DNA of 64,000 nt from JBJHBP01 sp050485685 (GTDB lineage Bacteria; Pseudomonadota; Gammaproteobacteria; Steroidobacterales; Rariloculaceae). This document shows, in pieces, positions 17,591 through 26,049 of this stretch. The translations under genes were made by a program, and so were the position numbers. Each line of letters starts with the position of its first letter. Position 1 is the stretch's first letter. Below the pieces are notes generated by a model. That model did no database searches and had not been told where the DNA came from. It saw only the letters and a program-made list of their open reading frames with translations. The stretch lies in assembly GCA_050485685.1 (NCBI GenBank), contig JBJHBW010000001.1, positions 1-64,000 of the forward strand, written 5' to 3'.

Positions 17591-18331
17591 CTACCGATTC
17601 CCGCCTGCCGATTCCGGATCGAGTGCACGTTCCCACAACGTCGGCCGCTTCAGGCTTTCCCGCATGCGCACGAGCATGGCCTCATGCGCCGCCCGCTCCT
17701 CGTCGCTGGCCGCCGGCACGGCCAGCGTGAGGCCGGTGCGATCCAGCGCCCGCAACTCGGCCTTGCCATTGACGCCGGCCTCGCCGTGCCCTTCCAGCGA
17801 CAGCGTGGCCTGGCCGCCGGTCATGGCCAGATACACCTCGGCGAGTATCTCGGCGTCCAGCAATGCGCCGTGCAGCTCACGGCGCGAGTTATCGACGTTA
17901 TACCGCTTCGCCAGCGCGTCCAGGCTGTTGCGCTGACCCGGGTGCATGCGTCTGGCCAGCGCCAGCGAATCGAGCACGGTGCACTGCTCTCTGATTTCCC
18001 CCGGCACGCCGTTACCGAGTCTTACCAGCTCGGCATTGATGAACCCGACGTCGAACTCGGCGTTGTGGATCACCAGTTCCGCACCGCGCACGAACTCGAG
18101 AAACTCCTCGGCGATATCGGAGAACAGCGGCTGATCAGCCAGAAATGCATTGTCCAGCCCATGCACCTCAATCGCCCCGGCATCGACCGGCCGCTCGGGA
18201 TTCATGTAGCGATGGAATTTGTTGTTCGTGATGCGTCGGTTGACCAGCTCCACACAACCGATCTCGATCACCCGATGCCCCGCCTCAACCTCGAGGCCCG
18301 TGGTTTCCGTGTCGAGCACAACCTGTCGCAT
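17591..18331 (-). CDS. dnaQ: DNA polymerase III epsilon subunit (3'-5' proofreading exonuclease)
   Basis: A 246-residue DEDDh exonuclease. Exo I is VLDTETTGLEVEAGHRVIEIG (from residue 5), Exo II is ELVIHNAEFDVGFIN, and Exo III includes GALLDAEILAEVYLAM with the upstream catalytic His region RELHGALLDAE. The C-terminal tail is the alpha-subunit-binding part. It proofreads replication within Pol III. The methyltransferase-rnhA-dnaQ order on one strand is a variant of the conserved gammaproteobacterial neighbourhood, where dnaQ and rnhA are often divergent. Confidence 0.95.
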   Translation of the reverse strand: MRQVVLDTETTGLEVEAGHRVIEIGCVELVNRRITNNKFHRYMNPERPVDAGAIEVHGLDNAFLADQPLFSDIAEEFLEFVRGAELVIHNAEFDVGFINAELVRLGNGVPGEIREQCTVLDSLALARRMHPGQRNSLDALAKRYNVDNSRRELHGALLDAEILAEVYLAMTGGQATLSLEGHGEAGVNGKAELRALDRTGLTLAVPAASDEERAAHEAMLVRMRESLKRPTLWERALDPESAGGNR

Positions 18332-18408
18332 GAAGTGAACCGTTAGATGAACTGCCCGCTATGGTGCCGAACCCGAAAACGACCGGCAACCCGCCCGTGC
18401 CCCACCGT

Positions 18409-18858
18409 TCAGCGCAGACCAGCGGCCTTCTCCAGTCCGATGTTCGCGAGCTGATCCGCCCGCTCATTCCCGTCGTGCCCGGAATGTCCCTTCACCCAGT
18501 GCCAGCGCACCTGATGCCGGCCGGCCAGTTCATCCAGCTGCATCCACAGATCCTGGTTCTTCACCGGCTTTTTCGACGCGGTGCGCCAGCCGCGAGCACG
18601 CCAGGCCGGCAACCATTCGGTGATGCCGTTTCTCACGTACACGGAGTCGGTATAAAGATCCACGCGGCACGGCTGCTTCAAGGCTTCCAGCGCGCGAATC
18701 GCTGCAGTCAGTTCCATGCGGTTATTGGTGGTGTCAGCCTCGCCGCCACAGATTTCCTTGCGACGGGCCTGATGCTCCAGCACCGCACCCCAGCCGCCAG
18801 GACCAGGGTTGCCGCGGCAAGCCCCGTCCGTATACACCGTCACCTGCTTCATCCGCAC
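18409..18858 (-). CDS. rnhA: Ribonuclease HI
   Basis: A 149-residue RNase HI that cleaves RNA in RNA-DNA hybrids. Catalytic acidic residues are visible in order: VYTDGACRGNPGPGGWG (Asp), NNRMELTAAIRALE (Glu), LYTDSVYVRNGI (Asp) and GHSGHDGNERADQLA (His/Asp). The start overlaps the upstream methyltransferase stop by 10 nt. dnaQ follows after 77 nt. MKQVTV (the second Met) is an equally good start. Confidence 0.96.
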   Translation of the reverse strand: MRMKQVTVYTDGACRGNPGPGGWGAVLEHQARRKEICGGEADTTNNRMELTAAIRALEALKQPCRVDLYTDSVYVRNGITEWLPAWRARGWRTASKKPVKNQDLWMQLDELAGRHQVRWHWVKGHSGHDGNERADQLANIGLEKAAGLR

Positions 18859-19778
18859 CGTCGGCTGTGGCTGGTCCCGGTGCGGGTGGTCGGTTTGACC
18901 AGACTGCCGACAGCGCGCAGACGCTGACGGCGCCAGGCCGGTTTGATCGTTGTGAGCGGGCGCACGCGCTTGTGCGCGCTGAGCAGATAGCCACCCGCCA
19001 GCATCGGCAGCCAGCGCTGCGCGAACTCCTCACCTGGCAGCCAGCCGGTGCGCCGCATGCCCTCCAGCGGCAGCGAGTGGCAGTAGCGCACCGCACTGCC
19101 CGCCTCGAAGCTCAGCAACTGCAACCAGTCACGCAACCGGCCTTCGCCGATCATGCGCCGCCGGCCGGGCGGATAGCCGCCGCGCGACAACAGGGACCGC
19201 AGTCCCCAGACGCCGGCCGGCATGAACGACAGCACCAGCAGATGACCATCGGCACGCAGAATGCGATCCACCTCGCGCAGCAGTGCATGCGGGGCCGACG
19301 TGATCTCAAGCGTATGCGGCAGCAGCACGGCATCGACGGAATCCGCGGCCACAGGAAGCTCTTCCGGATCGCCGATCAGATCCGGGCCGGCATGCGTGCC
19401 ACGCTGTGTGCCGGGATGCGCGGTGCCTTGTGCGGTCTCGACCGGCCCGTGAAGTCGCACCAGGCCCGGCCCCTGGTGCCCATGCTGCAGCGTAAGCAGG
19501 CCTGTGTGTTGCGTGCGTGCGTGCCTGAGGAACGTCTGCGGGTGCCCCCAGCTGCCGATCTGCAGCAGCTGCTCGCCGAATACACGGTCCAGCGCGCGAC
19601 GCACGACGCGCTGCTCATGGGCGAGATAGCGTCGCCCCAGCGGCGTACTCAGCCATGCGTTGAGCCGACCCGCTGCGCGCTGGGCCGGCTGCTGCGGGTC
19701 CTGAGATGGCGGCTGCGGCTGCGCAGGCGGTGGCATCTGCTGCGACTTGTCTGGTGCCGATACGTTCACATAAGCCAC
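18849..19778 (-). CDS. SAM-dependent methyltransferase (YafS-like, class I)
   Basis: Methyltransferase next to rnhA, the position of yafS in enterobacteria. Visible features are the acidic segment after strand 4 (LPVAADSVDAVLLPHTLEIT, post-motif I) and the DRILRADGHLLVLSF block (motifs II/III), ending with an arginine-rich tail. Motif I itself is weakly conserved. The frame is open to ATG 19901, but its first about 20 codons lie in the duplicated promoter segment (19838-19912). I therefore prefer a GTG near 19778 or 19769. The substrate is unknown. Confidence 0.75.
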   Translation of the reverse strand: MAYVNVSAPDKSQQMPPPAQPQPPSQDPQQPAQRAAGRLNAWLSTPLGRRYLAHEQRVVRRALDRVFGEQLLQIGSWGHPQTFLRHARTQHTGLLTLQHGHQGPGLVRLHGPVETAQGTAHPGTQRGTHAGPDLIGDPEELPVAADSVDAVLLPHTLEITSAPHALLREVDRILRADGHLLVLSFMPAGVWGLRSLLSRGGYPPGRRRMIGEGRLRDWLQLLSFEAGSAVRYCHSLPLEGMRRTGWLPGEEFAQRWLPMLAGGYLLSAHKRVRPLTTIKPAWRRQRLRAVGSLVKPTTRTGTSHSRRCG

Positions 19779-19837
19779 TGTGGGCCAGCCCGCGCCACGA
19801 GTCAACGCGCGCCGAAACGCCCGAATGCCGCTGCCGT

Positions 19838-19912
19838 GACAAAGGCGCTTGCGCATCTCGGTGCGATCAGTACGATACCGCGCATGCCCAAACACCATCA
19901 CAGGGGGCCGGT
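19838..19912 (+). repeat. Direct repeat copy 1 with promoter, upstream of wecB
   Basis: A 75-nt segment repeated at 21113-21188, about 90 percent identical by eye. It contains TTGCGC (19849-19854), 16 nt, TACGAT (19871-19876), a fair sigma70 promoter pointing at wecB (ATG 19952). The segment probably represents the original divergent promoter between the methyltransferase and mltD, duplicated when wecB arrived. Confidence 0.85.
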
Positions 19913-19951
19913 TAATCTAACTGGTTCGGACGCTCTGAAGCAGGGCGGAAC

Positions 19952-21172
19952 ATGAGCGACAGGGCACACGATACCGGCAATCATAAGCCCATCCTCATCG
20001 ACCTTATCGCCGGTGTTCGGCCGAACTTCATGAAAGTCGCGCCGCTGTATCACGCACTACATGCTGAGCACTGGTGTCGCGTGCGTCTGGTTCACACCGG
20101 GCAGCATTACGACGTCGGCATGTCGGACAGGTTCTTCTCCGACCTCGGGCTACCGAAGCCCGATATCAACTTCGGCGTCGGCTCCGGCAGCCATGCTGTT
20201 CAGACTGCGAAGGTGATGATGGCATATGACCATTTGTGCGCAACTGCGCAGCCGGACTGGATCGTGGTCGCCGGAGATGTTAATTCCACGCTTGCCTGCG
20301 CGCTTGTGGGCGCCAAGCGGACTATTCCAGTGGCACATCTCGAAGCTGGGCTACGCAGCGGTGACCGGACTATGCCGGAAGAAATCAATCGCATCGCAAT
20401 CGACGCGATCTCCAGTCTGCTGTGGACGCCATCGCCGGACGCCGACGAAAACCTGCGTCGTGAAGGCATTCCCGAGCACCGCATCGTGCGCGTCGGCAAC
20501 ATCATGATCGATGCTTTCGAGATGCTTAAGGACCGCATCGCGGATGCTCGTGAAGCTGACCGGCTGGGCTTGGCCGAGCAATCATACGGTGTGGTCACGC
20601 TGCATCGGCCGTCGAATGTGGATCATCCGGGGACGCTGAAGCGGATTATCGTCGCGCTGACTGAGGTGGCTTCACAGCTGCCGCTTGTATTTCCAGTGCA
20701 TCCGCGTACCCGGGAACGATTGGCAGCCGGCGACCTGGTGGCCACGCTTAAGGCATGCAGGAACATCGTGCTGGCAGAGCCGATGTCGTACATACCATTC
20801 ATGAGTCTGGTTGCAGGGAGTCGGGTGGTAATCACGGACTCCGGCGGCCTGCAGGAAGAGACGACGCACCTAGGCATTCCGTGTCTGACATTGCGCGAGT
20901 GTACAGAAAGACCAATTACCGTGACTTCGGGTACGAATCGACTTGTAACGCCGGAAACGCTTAGCCTGGCAGTACCGGACGCGCTGAACCAAGCAGGCCA
21001 GTCCGGCATCGCGGTGGTAAGAAATCAGGTGCCGCATGCGTCGCGTGGTCCTGTGATCCCGCTTTGGGACGGCCGCACTGCCCGTCGAGCGGCTGCCAGC
21101 CTGCAAAAGGCCGACAAAGCCGCTTGCGCATCTCGGTGCGATCAGTACGATACCGCGCATGCCCGAAAATAA
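19952..21172 (+). CDS. wecB: UDP-N-acetylglucosamine 2-epimerase (non-hydrolysing)
   Basis: A 406-residue protein interconverting UDP-GlcNAc and UDP-ManNAc. Landmarks are AGVRPNFMKVAPLYHAL, VHTGQHYD, VAGDVNSTLAC, HLEAGLRSGDRTMPEEINR, VTLHRPSNVD, FPVHPRTRERL and ITDSGGLQEETTHLGIPCLTLRECTERP. The last about 19 residues (KAACASRCDQYDTAHARK) are read from the downstream copy of the 75-nt repeat, so the native C-terminus was replaced or extended at insertion. It is the only gene on its strand between the methyltransferase and mltD, and it shows more A/T-ending codons than its neighbours. A horizontal origin is inferred. It would supply ManNAc-type precursors for the capsule. Confidence 0.93.
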   Translation: MSDRAHDTGNHKPILIDLIAGVRPNFMKVAPLYHALHAEHWCRVRLVHTGQHYDVGMSDRFFSDLGLPKPDINFGVGSGSHAVQTAKVMMAYDHLCATAQPDWIVVAGDVNSTLACALVGAKRTIPVAHLEAGLRSGDRTMPEEINRIAIDAISSLLWTPSPDADENLRREGIPEHRIVRVGNIMIDAFEMLKDRIADAREADRLGLAEQSYGVVTLHRPSNVDHPGTLKRIIVALTEVASQLPLVFPVHPRTRERLAAGDLVATLKACRNIVLAEPMSYIPFMSLVAGSRVVITDSGGLQEETTHLGIPCLTLRECTERPITVTSGTNRLVTPETLSLAVPDALNQAGQSGIAVVRNQVPHASRGPVIPLWDGRTARRAAASLQKADKAACASRCDQYDTAHARK

Positions 21173-21188
21173 TCACAAGCGGGCCGGT
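21113..21188 (+). repeat. Direct repeat copy 2 with promoter, upstream of mltD
   Basis: The second copy of the 75-nt repeat. TTGCGC (21124-21129), 16 nt, TACGAT (21146-21151) repeats the promoter seen at 19849-19876 and precedes mltD (ATG 21226). The wecB stop codon at 21170-21172 lies within the repeat. Identity breaks immediately after GGGCCGGT in both copies. Confidence 0.85.
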
Positions 21189-21225
21189 CTGCGATCCATT
21201 CCCCGACCGGCGCGATCGGACAGCC

Positions 21226-22689
21226 ATGCACCTGAATAACCAGCCTCCCTGCCGCCGCCGCGGCCTGTTGTCCGCGGCCGCCATTCTCTCCACGCTGGCC
21301 GCGCTGACGCTGGCCGGCTGTCAGCATTTCGGTGCCACGGCACCGACGAGCGAGCCGGTCGCGGCGGAACCGACCGTTCGGACGCCGGCGCCGCGCCGTC
21401 AGGATCCGGCGACGGCCGCGGCATCGCGCGCCTACGTGGACCTGATGCTGAACGGCGCCGCCGAACCAGCCAATCCCGAACCCGTGGACGTCATGGAAAG
21501 GCTGCGCGCGCGCTTCATGCTGCCGGTGGTCGAGGACGATGCCGTCCTCACGGACAGACAATGGTTTGCGGAGCAGCAGGATTACCTGGACCGCGTGTTC
21601 GAGCGTGGCGCGCTGTGGCTGCATTTCATTGCCGAACAGCTGGAAGCCCATGACATGCCGGCCGATTATGCGCTGCTGCCGGTGATAGAAAGCGCTTTCG
21701 ATCCGCTTGCCTATTCCCACGGACGCGCGTCGGGACTGTGGCAGTTCATTCCCGCGACCGGCCGCCGCTTCGAGCTGAAACAGAACTGGTGGTACGACGG
21801 GCGCCGTGACGTGATCGAATCCACCCGCGCGGCAATCGAGTACCTGAGCTATCTGCACGATTTCTTCGACGGCGACTGGCTGCTGGTGACGGCCGCCTAC
21901 AATGCCGGTGAAGGCAATGTGGTGCGGGCCCTGCGGCGCGCCGAAGCGGCCGGCCAGCCCACTGACTTCTTCAGCCTGAGACGCTATCTGCCGCGCGAGA
22001 CCCGAGCCTATGTGCCGCGCCTGCTGGCCCTGCGCGACGTCATCGCCGATCCGGAAGCATTCGGCGTCACGCTGCCCGAGATTCCCGACCAGCCGGTTTT
22101 TGCGGTCGTCGAAACCGGTGGCCAGATCGACATAGCGCTGGCAGCCGAACTCGCCGGCCTGCCCGAAGATGCGCTGTACGCGTTCAATCCGGCCGTAAAC
22201 CGCTGGGCCACCGACCCGGAGGGGCCGCACCGACTGCTGGTGCCGCTGGATAATGCCGATGCGCTGACCGCAGCCCTGGCCGATCTTGGCGCCAACGACC
22301 GCGTGCGCTGGACACGCCACAGAATCGAGCCCGGTGAAACGCTGATCGCGATCGCGTCGCGCTATCGAATCACCGTAGACGTGCTGCGCGAAATCAATGG
22401 CCTGCGTGGCAGCCTGATCCGCGCCGGCGACCACCTGATGGTGCCGGCCGCCTATGGCGGCGACAGTGCCGCACTGCTGGCCCAGGCCGCGGCGGCCAGC
22501 AACGGCCAGGACCAGCTTCGTCAGGTGACCTACACCGTTCGCAATGGCGACTCGCTATACTCGATCGCGCAGCGTTTCCGGGTCACGCTGGCAAACCTGC
22601 TGGAGTGGAACAACGTCACCACCGATCGTTACCTGCAGCCGGGTCAGCGACTGATCATGTATGTCAACGTCGCCGACCAGAGCGGCTGA
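21226..22689 (+). CDS. mltD: Membrane-bound lytic murein transglycosylase D
   Basis: A 487-residue lipoprotein that cleaves peptidoglycan glycan strands to 1,6-anhydro products. The signal peptide ends with lipobox LTLAGC (Cys about 33). The SLT domain has the catalytic Glu in ALLPVIESAFDPLAYSHGRASGLWQFIP and AAYNAGEGNVVRAL. Two LysM domains follow (GETLIAIASRYRITVDVLREINGL and VRNGDSLYSIAQRFRVTLANLLEWN). The frame is open to 21064, but that part belongs to the wecB end and repeat. ATG 21226 gives a perfect lipoprotein signal. Confidence 0.94.
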   Translation: MHLNNQPPCRRRGLLSAAAILSTLAALTLAGCQHFGATAPTSEPVAAEPTVRTPAPRRQDPATAAASRAYVDLMLNGAAEPANPEPVDVMERLRARFMLPVVEDDAVLTDRQWFAEQQDYLDRVFERGALWLHFIAEQLEAHDMPADYALLPVIESAFDPLAYSHGRASGLWQFIPATGRRFELKQNWWYDGRRDVIESTRAAIEYLSYLHDFFDGDWLLVTAAYNAGEGNVVRALRRAEAAGQPTDFFSLRRYLPRETRAYVPRLLALRDVIADPEAFGVTLPEIPDQPVFAVVETGGQIDIALAAELAGLPEDALYAFNPAVNRWATDPEGPHRLLVPLDNADALTAALADLGANDRVRWTRHRIEPGETLIAIASRYRITVDVLREINGLRGSLIRAGDHLMVPAAYGGDSAALLAQAAAASNGQDQLRQVTYTVRNGDSLYSIAQRFRVTLANLLEWNNVTTDRYLQPGQRLIMYVNVADQSG

Positions 22690-22713
22690 CGATTACCTGA
22701 CGGGAGAGAACTG

Positions 22714-23514
22714 ATGGGGTTTCTGAGCGGCAAACGCGCCGTGATCGTGGGTCTTGCCAGTAACCGGTCGATTGCCTGGGGCATCGCCAAGGCCATGCAC
22801 GAACAGGGCGCGGAGCTGGCTTTCAGCTATCAGAACGACAAGCTGAAGGATCGCGTGGAGAAGATGGCGGGCGAGTTCGGCAGCGCCATCACACTGCCGC
22901 TGGACGTAGGCTCAGACGAGCAGATCGACGCGTTCTTCAGCGGCCTGGCCGGGCACTGGGACGGCTTCGACATTCTCGTGCACTCGGTCGCGTTCGCCCC
23001 CATGGATCAGCTGGAAGGCCGCTACGTGGATGCGGTGAATCGCGAAGGCTTCCGCATCGCCCACGACATTTCCAGCTACAGCTTCGCAGCGCTGGCCAGG
23101 GGTGCCGAACCGATGATGGCAGGCCGTGCCGGCGCGCTGCTCACACTGAGTTATCTGGGCGCCGTGCGGGCGATTCCCAGTTACAACGTGATGGGCCTTG
23201 CCAAGGCGAGTCTGGAAGCCAACGTGCGCTTCCTCGCCCAGGATCTCGGCCCGAACAACATACGCGTCAACGCCATCTCCGCGGGCCCGATACGCACGCT
23301 GGCCGCATCCGGCGTCAAAGGTCTGAAAAAGATGATCCAGCGCGTGGGCGAAGCCGCCCCGCTGCGCCGCAACGTCAGCACCGAGGACGTCGGCAACGCC
23401 GCCGCCTTCCTGTGTTCGGATCTCGCTGCCGGCGTCACCGGCGAAATCCTCTACGTGGACGCCGGCTACAACATTGTCGGCATGCACTTCGGCGACGAAA
23501 ACGACCAGGCCTGA
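22714..23514 (+). CDS. fabI: Enoyl-[acyl-carrier-protein] reductase (NADH)
   Basis: A 266-residue FabI that catalyses the last step of fatty acid elongation. The NAD site is GLASNRSIAWGIA. The catalytic Tyr-x6-Lys lies in SYLGAVRAIPSYNVMGLAKASLEANVR, with the partner tyrosine in TLSYLG. ISAGPIRTLAASGVKG is the substrate-loop region. GGGAGAG precedes the ATG. It is separated from mltD by 24 nt and ends convergent with ppiD across a large palindrome. Confidence 0.96.
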   Translation: MGFLSGKRAVIVGLASNRSIAWGIAKAMHEQGAELAFSYQNDKLKDRVEKMAGEFGSAITLPLDVGSDEQIDAFFSGLAGHWDGFDILVHSVAFAPMDQLEGRYVDAVNREGFRIAHDISSYSFAALARGAEPMMAGRAGALLTLSYLGAVRAIPSYNVMGLAKASLEANVRFLAQDLGPNNIRVNAISAGPIRTLAASGVKGLKKMIQRVGEAAPLRRNVSTEDVGNAAAFLCSDLAAGVTGEILYVDAGYNIVGMHFGDENDQA

Positions 23515-23539
23515 TCCGACACCACTTCACACTGAACAG

Positions 23540-23655
23540 GTCGTCCTGTCGTGCGGGGCCGTTTGCGGGGCTTGTGCGGCCAGGGATGGCCGCACCGAGG
23601 CTACAAGGACGTATTCACGCCGTCCCCGCAAACGGCCCTGCACGACAGGACGGCC
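23540..23655. repeat. Long palindrome, three-way-junction repeat (copy A, type I)
   Basis: Outer arms of about 31 nt (from 23540 and ending at 23653) pair with two mismatches. Between them lie a perfect inner hairpin, TGCGGCCA-GGGA-TGGCCGCA (about 23575-23594), and a weaker second hairpin around CTACAAGGACGTATTCAC. The core is almost identical to the element at 62668-62788, while the outer arms differ in sequence yet stay self-complementary. It sits between convergent fabI and ppiD and may end both transcripts. The remaining 23656-23714 holds no gene. Confidence 0.88.
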
Positions 23656-23714
23656 GCCGCGACACGCTGTCCGCGAGTAGTCTTTGTCTTCCGAAGATGC
23701 GGGAATCGACGTAA

Positions 23715-25757
23715 TCAGTCGAAGAAGAAGTCCGGCTCTTCAAGCACGCCAGCCGGGATTCTCACCCGCGCCTGCTCACGCACTTCAGCCGCATAGCCCA
23801 GCAACTCCACCACCGCAGCGCGGTCGGCAAGCTCCTGCTGCAGGAAATCACGCTCTTCCTGCGGAATCACACCGGGCTGTCCCGGACGGTGGCCGGACAC
23901 GAAAAGTACGGCCTGATCACCGCTGGCCAGTGACACGCGCTGATCGCGCGGTGCGTCGCCCTCGCGAATGCGGGGCATCGTAAACGCGCTGGCCATGATC
24001 TGGGTCGGCACGCTGCCCTCGGACTGCTCCACCCAGCGCGGGCCCACCCAGACACCGCCAAGGCGTTCCGCCAGCGCTGCCAGCGCGTGCGTGGACGGCG
24101 CTTCCTCATCGGCGGCCGCGACGGCATCGTCAGCTGCGGTGTCATCGTCATCGCTGGCCGTCACCGGCGGCGGTGACAGCGCATCGCGCGCAGCGGCCAG
24201 CAGATCAGCAATGACCATTTCCCGCGCCTCGGCATGGAACTCGTCGGCTGCCTGACGCGCCAGTTCCTCCGCACGCATCAGCGTCAGCTCCTCGACGATC
24301 TCGTCGTACACCTCGTCCAGCGGGCGCTCCGCCGGCGGGAAGTGCTCACGCACACGCACCACGACCACCTGATCGTCACTGAGCTCCAGCAACTGGCTGT
24401 TGAGACGACGTTCCAGCGAATCGCGGCTGAATGCCGCCTGCACCACCGCCGCGCTGTTGTCGAATACGTCGTCACCGGCACGCGTGAAACGCTCCAGAAC
24501 CTGCAGATTCAGGCCCGTCTGCGAAGCGACGGTGCCCAGCTGGTCGTAGGCATCGAAAGCACGATCGGCGAGATCGTTAGCCAGATCGAAGTAGCGGCCT
24601 TCACCCATGTCGCGGCTGTAGTCTTCTTCCAGCTCATCGCGAATGGACTCGAACGGCACAGTGTCACCGGCACGCACGTTGTCCAGCCGGATGACGTGAT
24701 AGCCGAAGCTGCTGCGCACCGGCTCGCTGACTTCACCGGGTTCCAGAGCGTAAAGGGCCGCCTCGAAAGCATCGCCCAGCATGCCGCGGGGTACCCAGCC
24801 CAGATCGCCACCGGCGTTGCGGGTGCCCACGTCGTCCGACATGTCGGCGGCCACGGCGGCGAAATCCTCGCCGGCCCGTATGCGCTCCAGGACCTCTTCG
24901 GCACGTGCCCGCGCAGCGGCTTCGCCACCGGCACCGACGGAGATCAGCACGTGGCGGGCGCGTCGCTCCTCAACGGTTTCGAAGCGGTCACGGTTGCGCT
25001 CGTAGTAGTCGAGCAGCAGTTCCTCGGTCACCTCGATTTCAGCCGCGATGTCGGACAGGCGCACCTGAATGAACTCCAGCTCCACTGCTTCGGGCGTACG
25101 GTAGCGGTCGCGATTGGCGTTGTAGTGCAGCGCGACAGCCTCTTCGTCCACGTCCACGCGGTCGATGAATGCCTCGACGGGAAACAGCGCATAGCTCAGT
25201 TCACGCTGCTGGAAATACAGTTCTATGTAACGACGGAATTCATTGGGCGCCATGAACGTGGAGTCGAACAGCGCGTTGCGGAACTCCATGATCTCCAGCT
25301 GCATGCGCTGCTGCGCTTCGAAACCGGCGGGCGTGAATCCCTGGAAGCGCAGCTGCGCCTGATAGAGGTCGTTGGAAAAACGACCGTCGACCTGAAACAC
25401 GGGAATGGACGCGATGTGCTGGACGACGCGGTCGTCGGAGACATAGTAACCGACGTCACGTATGCGCTGCTGCATTGCGCGCAGCTCGATCATGCGTTCG
25501 AGCACGTTGCGACGCAGTTCGGTACGCAGTGCTTCGTCGAGGTCCGACTGATACATCTCCTGGTAGTCGAACAGCTCGTTCTGATACTCGCGATCGAACT
25601 CGCGCAGGCTGATCTCGTCGCCGTTGACACGGGCAGCGTAGGAAGCACCGCCCAGATTGAAATCCACACCCCAGAAAATGAAGGTGATCGCGATCAGGCC
25701 GATGATGCCGCCGGCCACCCAGATGTTGACAACTCTGTCGCGAAACTTCTGAAGCAT
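23715..25757 (-). CDS. ppiD: Periplasmic folding chaperone / peptidyl-prolyl isomerase PpiD
   Basis: A 680-residue membrane-anchored SurA-like chaperone. One N-terminal transmembrane helix (WVAGGIIGLIAITFIFWGVDF, about 13-33) precedes a SurA-N type helical domain. A parvulin PPIase domain follows (about 265-365: ARHVLISVGAGGEAAARARAEEVLERIRAGEDFAAVA, GGDLGWVPRGML, FGYHVIRLDNV). It helps outer-membrane and secreted proteins fold as they leave the Sec translocon. It lies downstream of hupB and two tRNA genes, as in many gammaproteobacteria, but a strong terminator (25778-25832) separates it from them. Confidence 0.94.
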   Translation of the reverse strand: MLQKFRDRVVNIWVAGGIIGLIAITFIFWGVDFNLGGASYAARVNGDEISLREFDREYQNELFDYQEMYQSDLDEALRTELRRNVLERMIELRAMQQRIRDVGYYVSDDRVVQHIASIPVFQVDGRFSNDLYQAQLRFQGFTPAGFEAQQRMQLEIMEFRNALFDSTFMAPNEFRRYIELYFQQRELSYALFPVEAFIDRVDVDEEAVALHYNANRDRYRTPEAVELEFIQVRLSDIAAEIEVTEELLLDYYERNRDRFETVEERRARHVLISVGAGGEAAARARAEEVLERIRAGEDFAAVAADMSDDVGTRNAGGDLGWVPRGMLGDAFEAALYALEPGEVSEPVRSSFGYHVIRLDNVRAGDTVPFESIRDELEEDYSRDMGEGRYFDLANDLADRAFDAYDQLGTVASQTGLNLQVLERFTRAGDDVFDNSAAVVQAAFSRDSLERRLNSQLLELSDDQVVVVRVREHFPPAERPLDEVYDEIVEELTLMRAEELARQAADEFHAEAREMVIADLLAAARDALSPPPVTASDDDDTAADDAVAAADEEAPSTHALAALAERLGGVWVGPRWVEQSEGSVPTQIMASAFTMPRIREGDAPRDQRVSLASGDQAVLFVSGHRPGQPGVIPQEERDFLQQELADRAAVVELLGYAAEVREQARVRIPAGVLEEPDFFFD

Positions 25758-25777
25758 GTCTTAAAAGAGGTCTTCGT

Positions 25778-25832
25778 AAAAAACTCGAAGGACAGGCCCG
25801 GCTTCCGTCTGGGAAGTCAGGCCTGCCCTTCG
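25778..25832 (-). terminator. Rho-independent terminator after the hupB/tRNA transcript
   Basis: Read on the minus strand, a 13-bp stem (CGAAGGGCAGGCC with GGCCTGTCCTTCG, one G-U pair) encloses a loop that contains a CTTCC/GGAAG sub-hairpin. It is followed by AGTTTTTT (25778-25785). It stands just after tRNA-Asp and before the ppiD start. Confidence 0.88.
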
Positions 25833-25839
25833 GTTTCTC

Positions 25840-25916
25840 TGGCGGAGTGGACGGGACTCGAACCCGCGACCCCCGGCGTGACAGGCCGGTATTCTAACCA
25901 GCTGAACTACCACTCC
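25840..25916 (-). tRNA. tRNA-Asp(GTC)
   Basis: A 77-nt cloverleaf including CCA. Acceptor GGAGTGG pairs with CCACTCC, the anticodon loop is CTGTCAC (GTC), and the T-loop is GGGTTCGAGTCCC. Almost identical to E. coli tRNA-Asp through the anticodon and T arms. The encoded CCA is at 25840-25842. Confidence 0.97.
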
Positions 25917-25928
25917 CGCACAAACTCT

Positions 25929-26004
25929 TGGTGGGTGCTGAGGGGATCGAACCCCCGACCTTCGCCTTGTAAGGGCGACGCTCTTCCAGCTGAGCTAAGC
26001 ACCC
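25929..26004 (-). tRNA. tRNA-Val(TAC)
   Basis: A 76-nt cloverleaf with CCA. Acceptor GGGTGCT pairs with AGCACCC, anticodon loop CTTACAA gives TAC, and the T-arm is GGGGGTTCGATCCCC. It lies 12 nt from tRNA-Asp and downstream of hupB, so the three are probably one transcript. Confidence 0.97.
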
Positions 26005-26049
26005 GCCCCACTTGGCCCCTCAGTCAGCACCCTGGGGGACTTAAGCGGC

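Noticed and set aside
18849..19901. Methyltransferase start at ATG 19901
   Set aside because: The first about 20 codons would lie in the duplicated promoter segment and no ribosome binding site precedes it; a GTG near 19778 or 19769 is more plausible.
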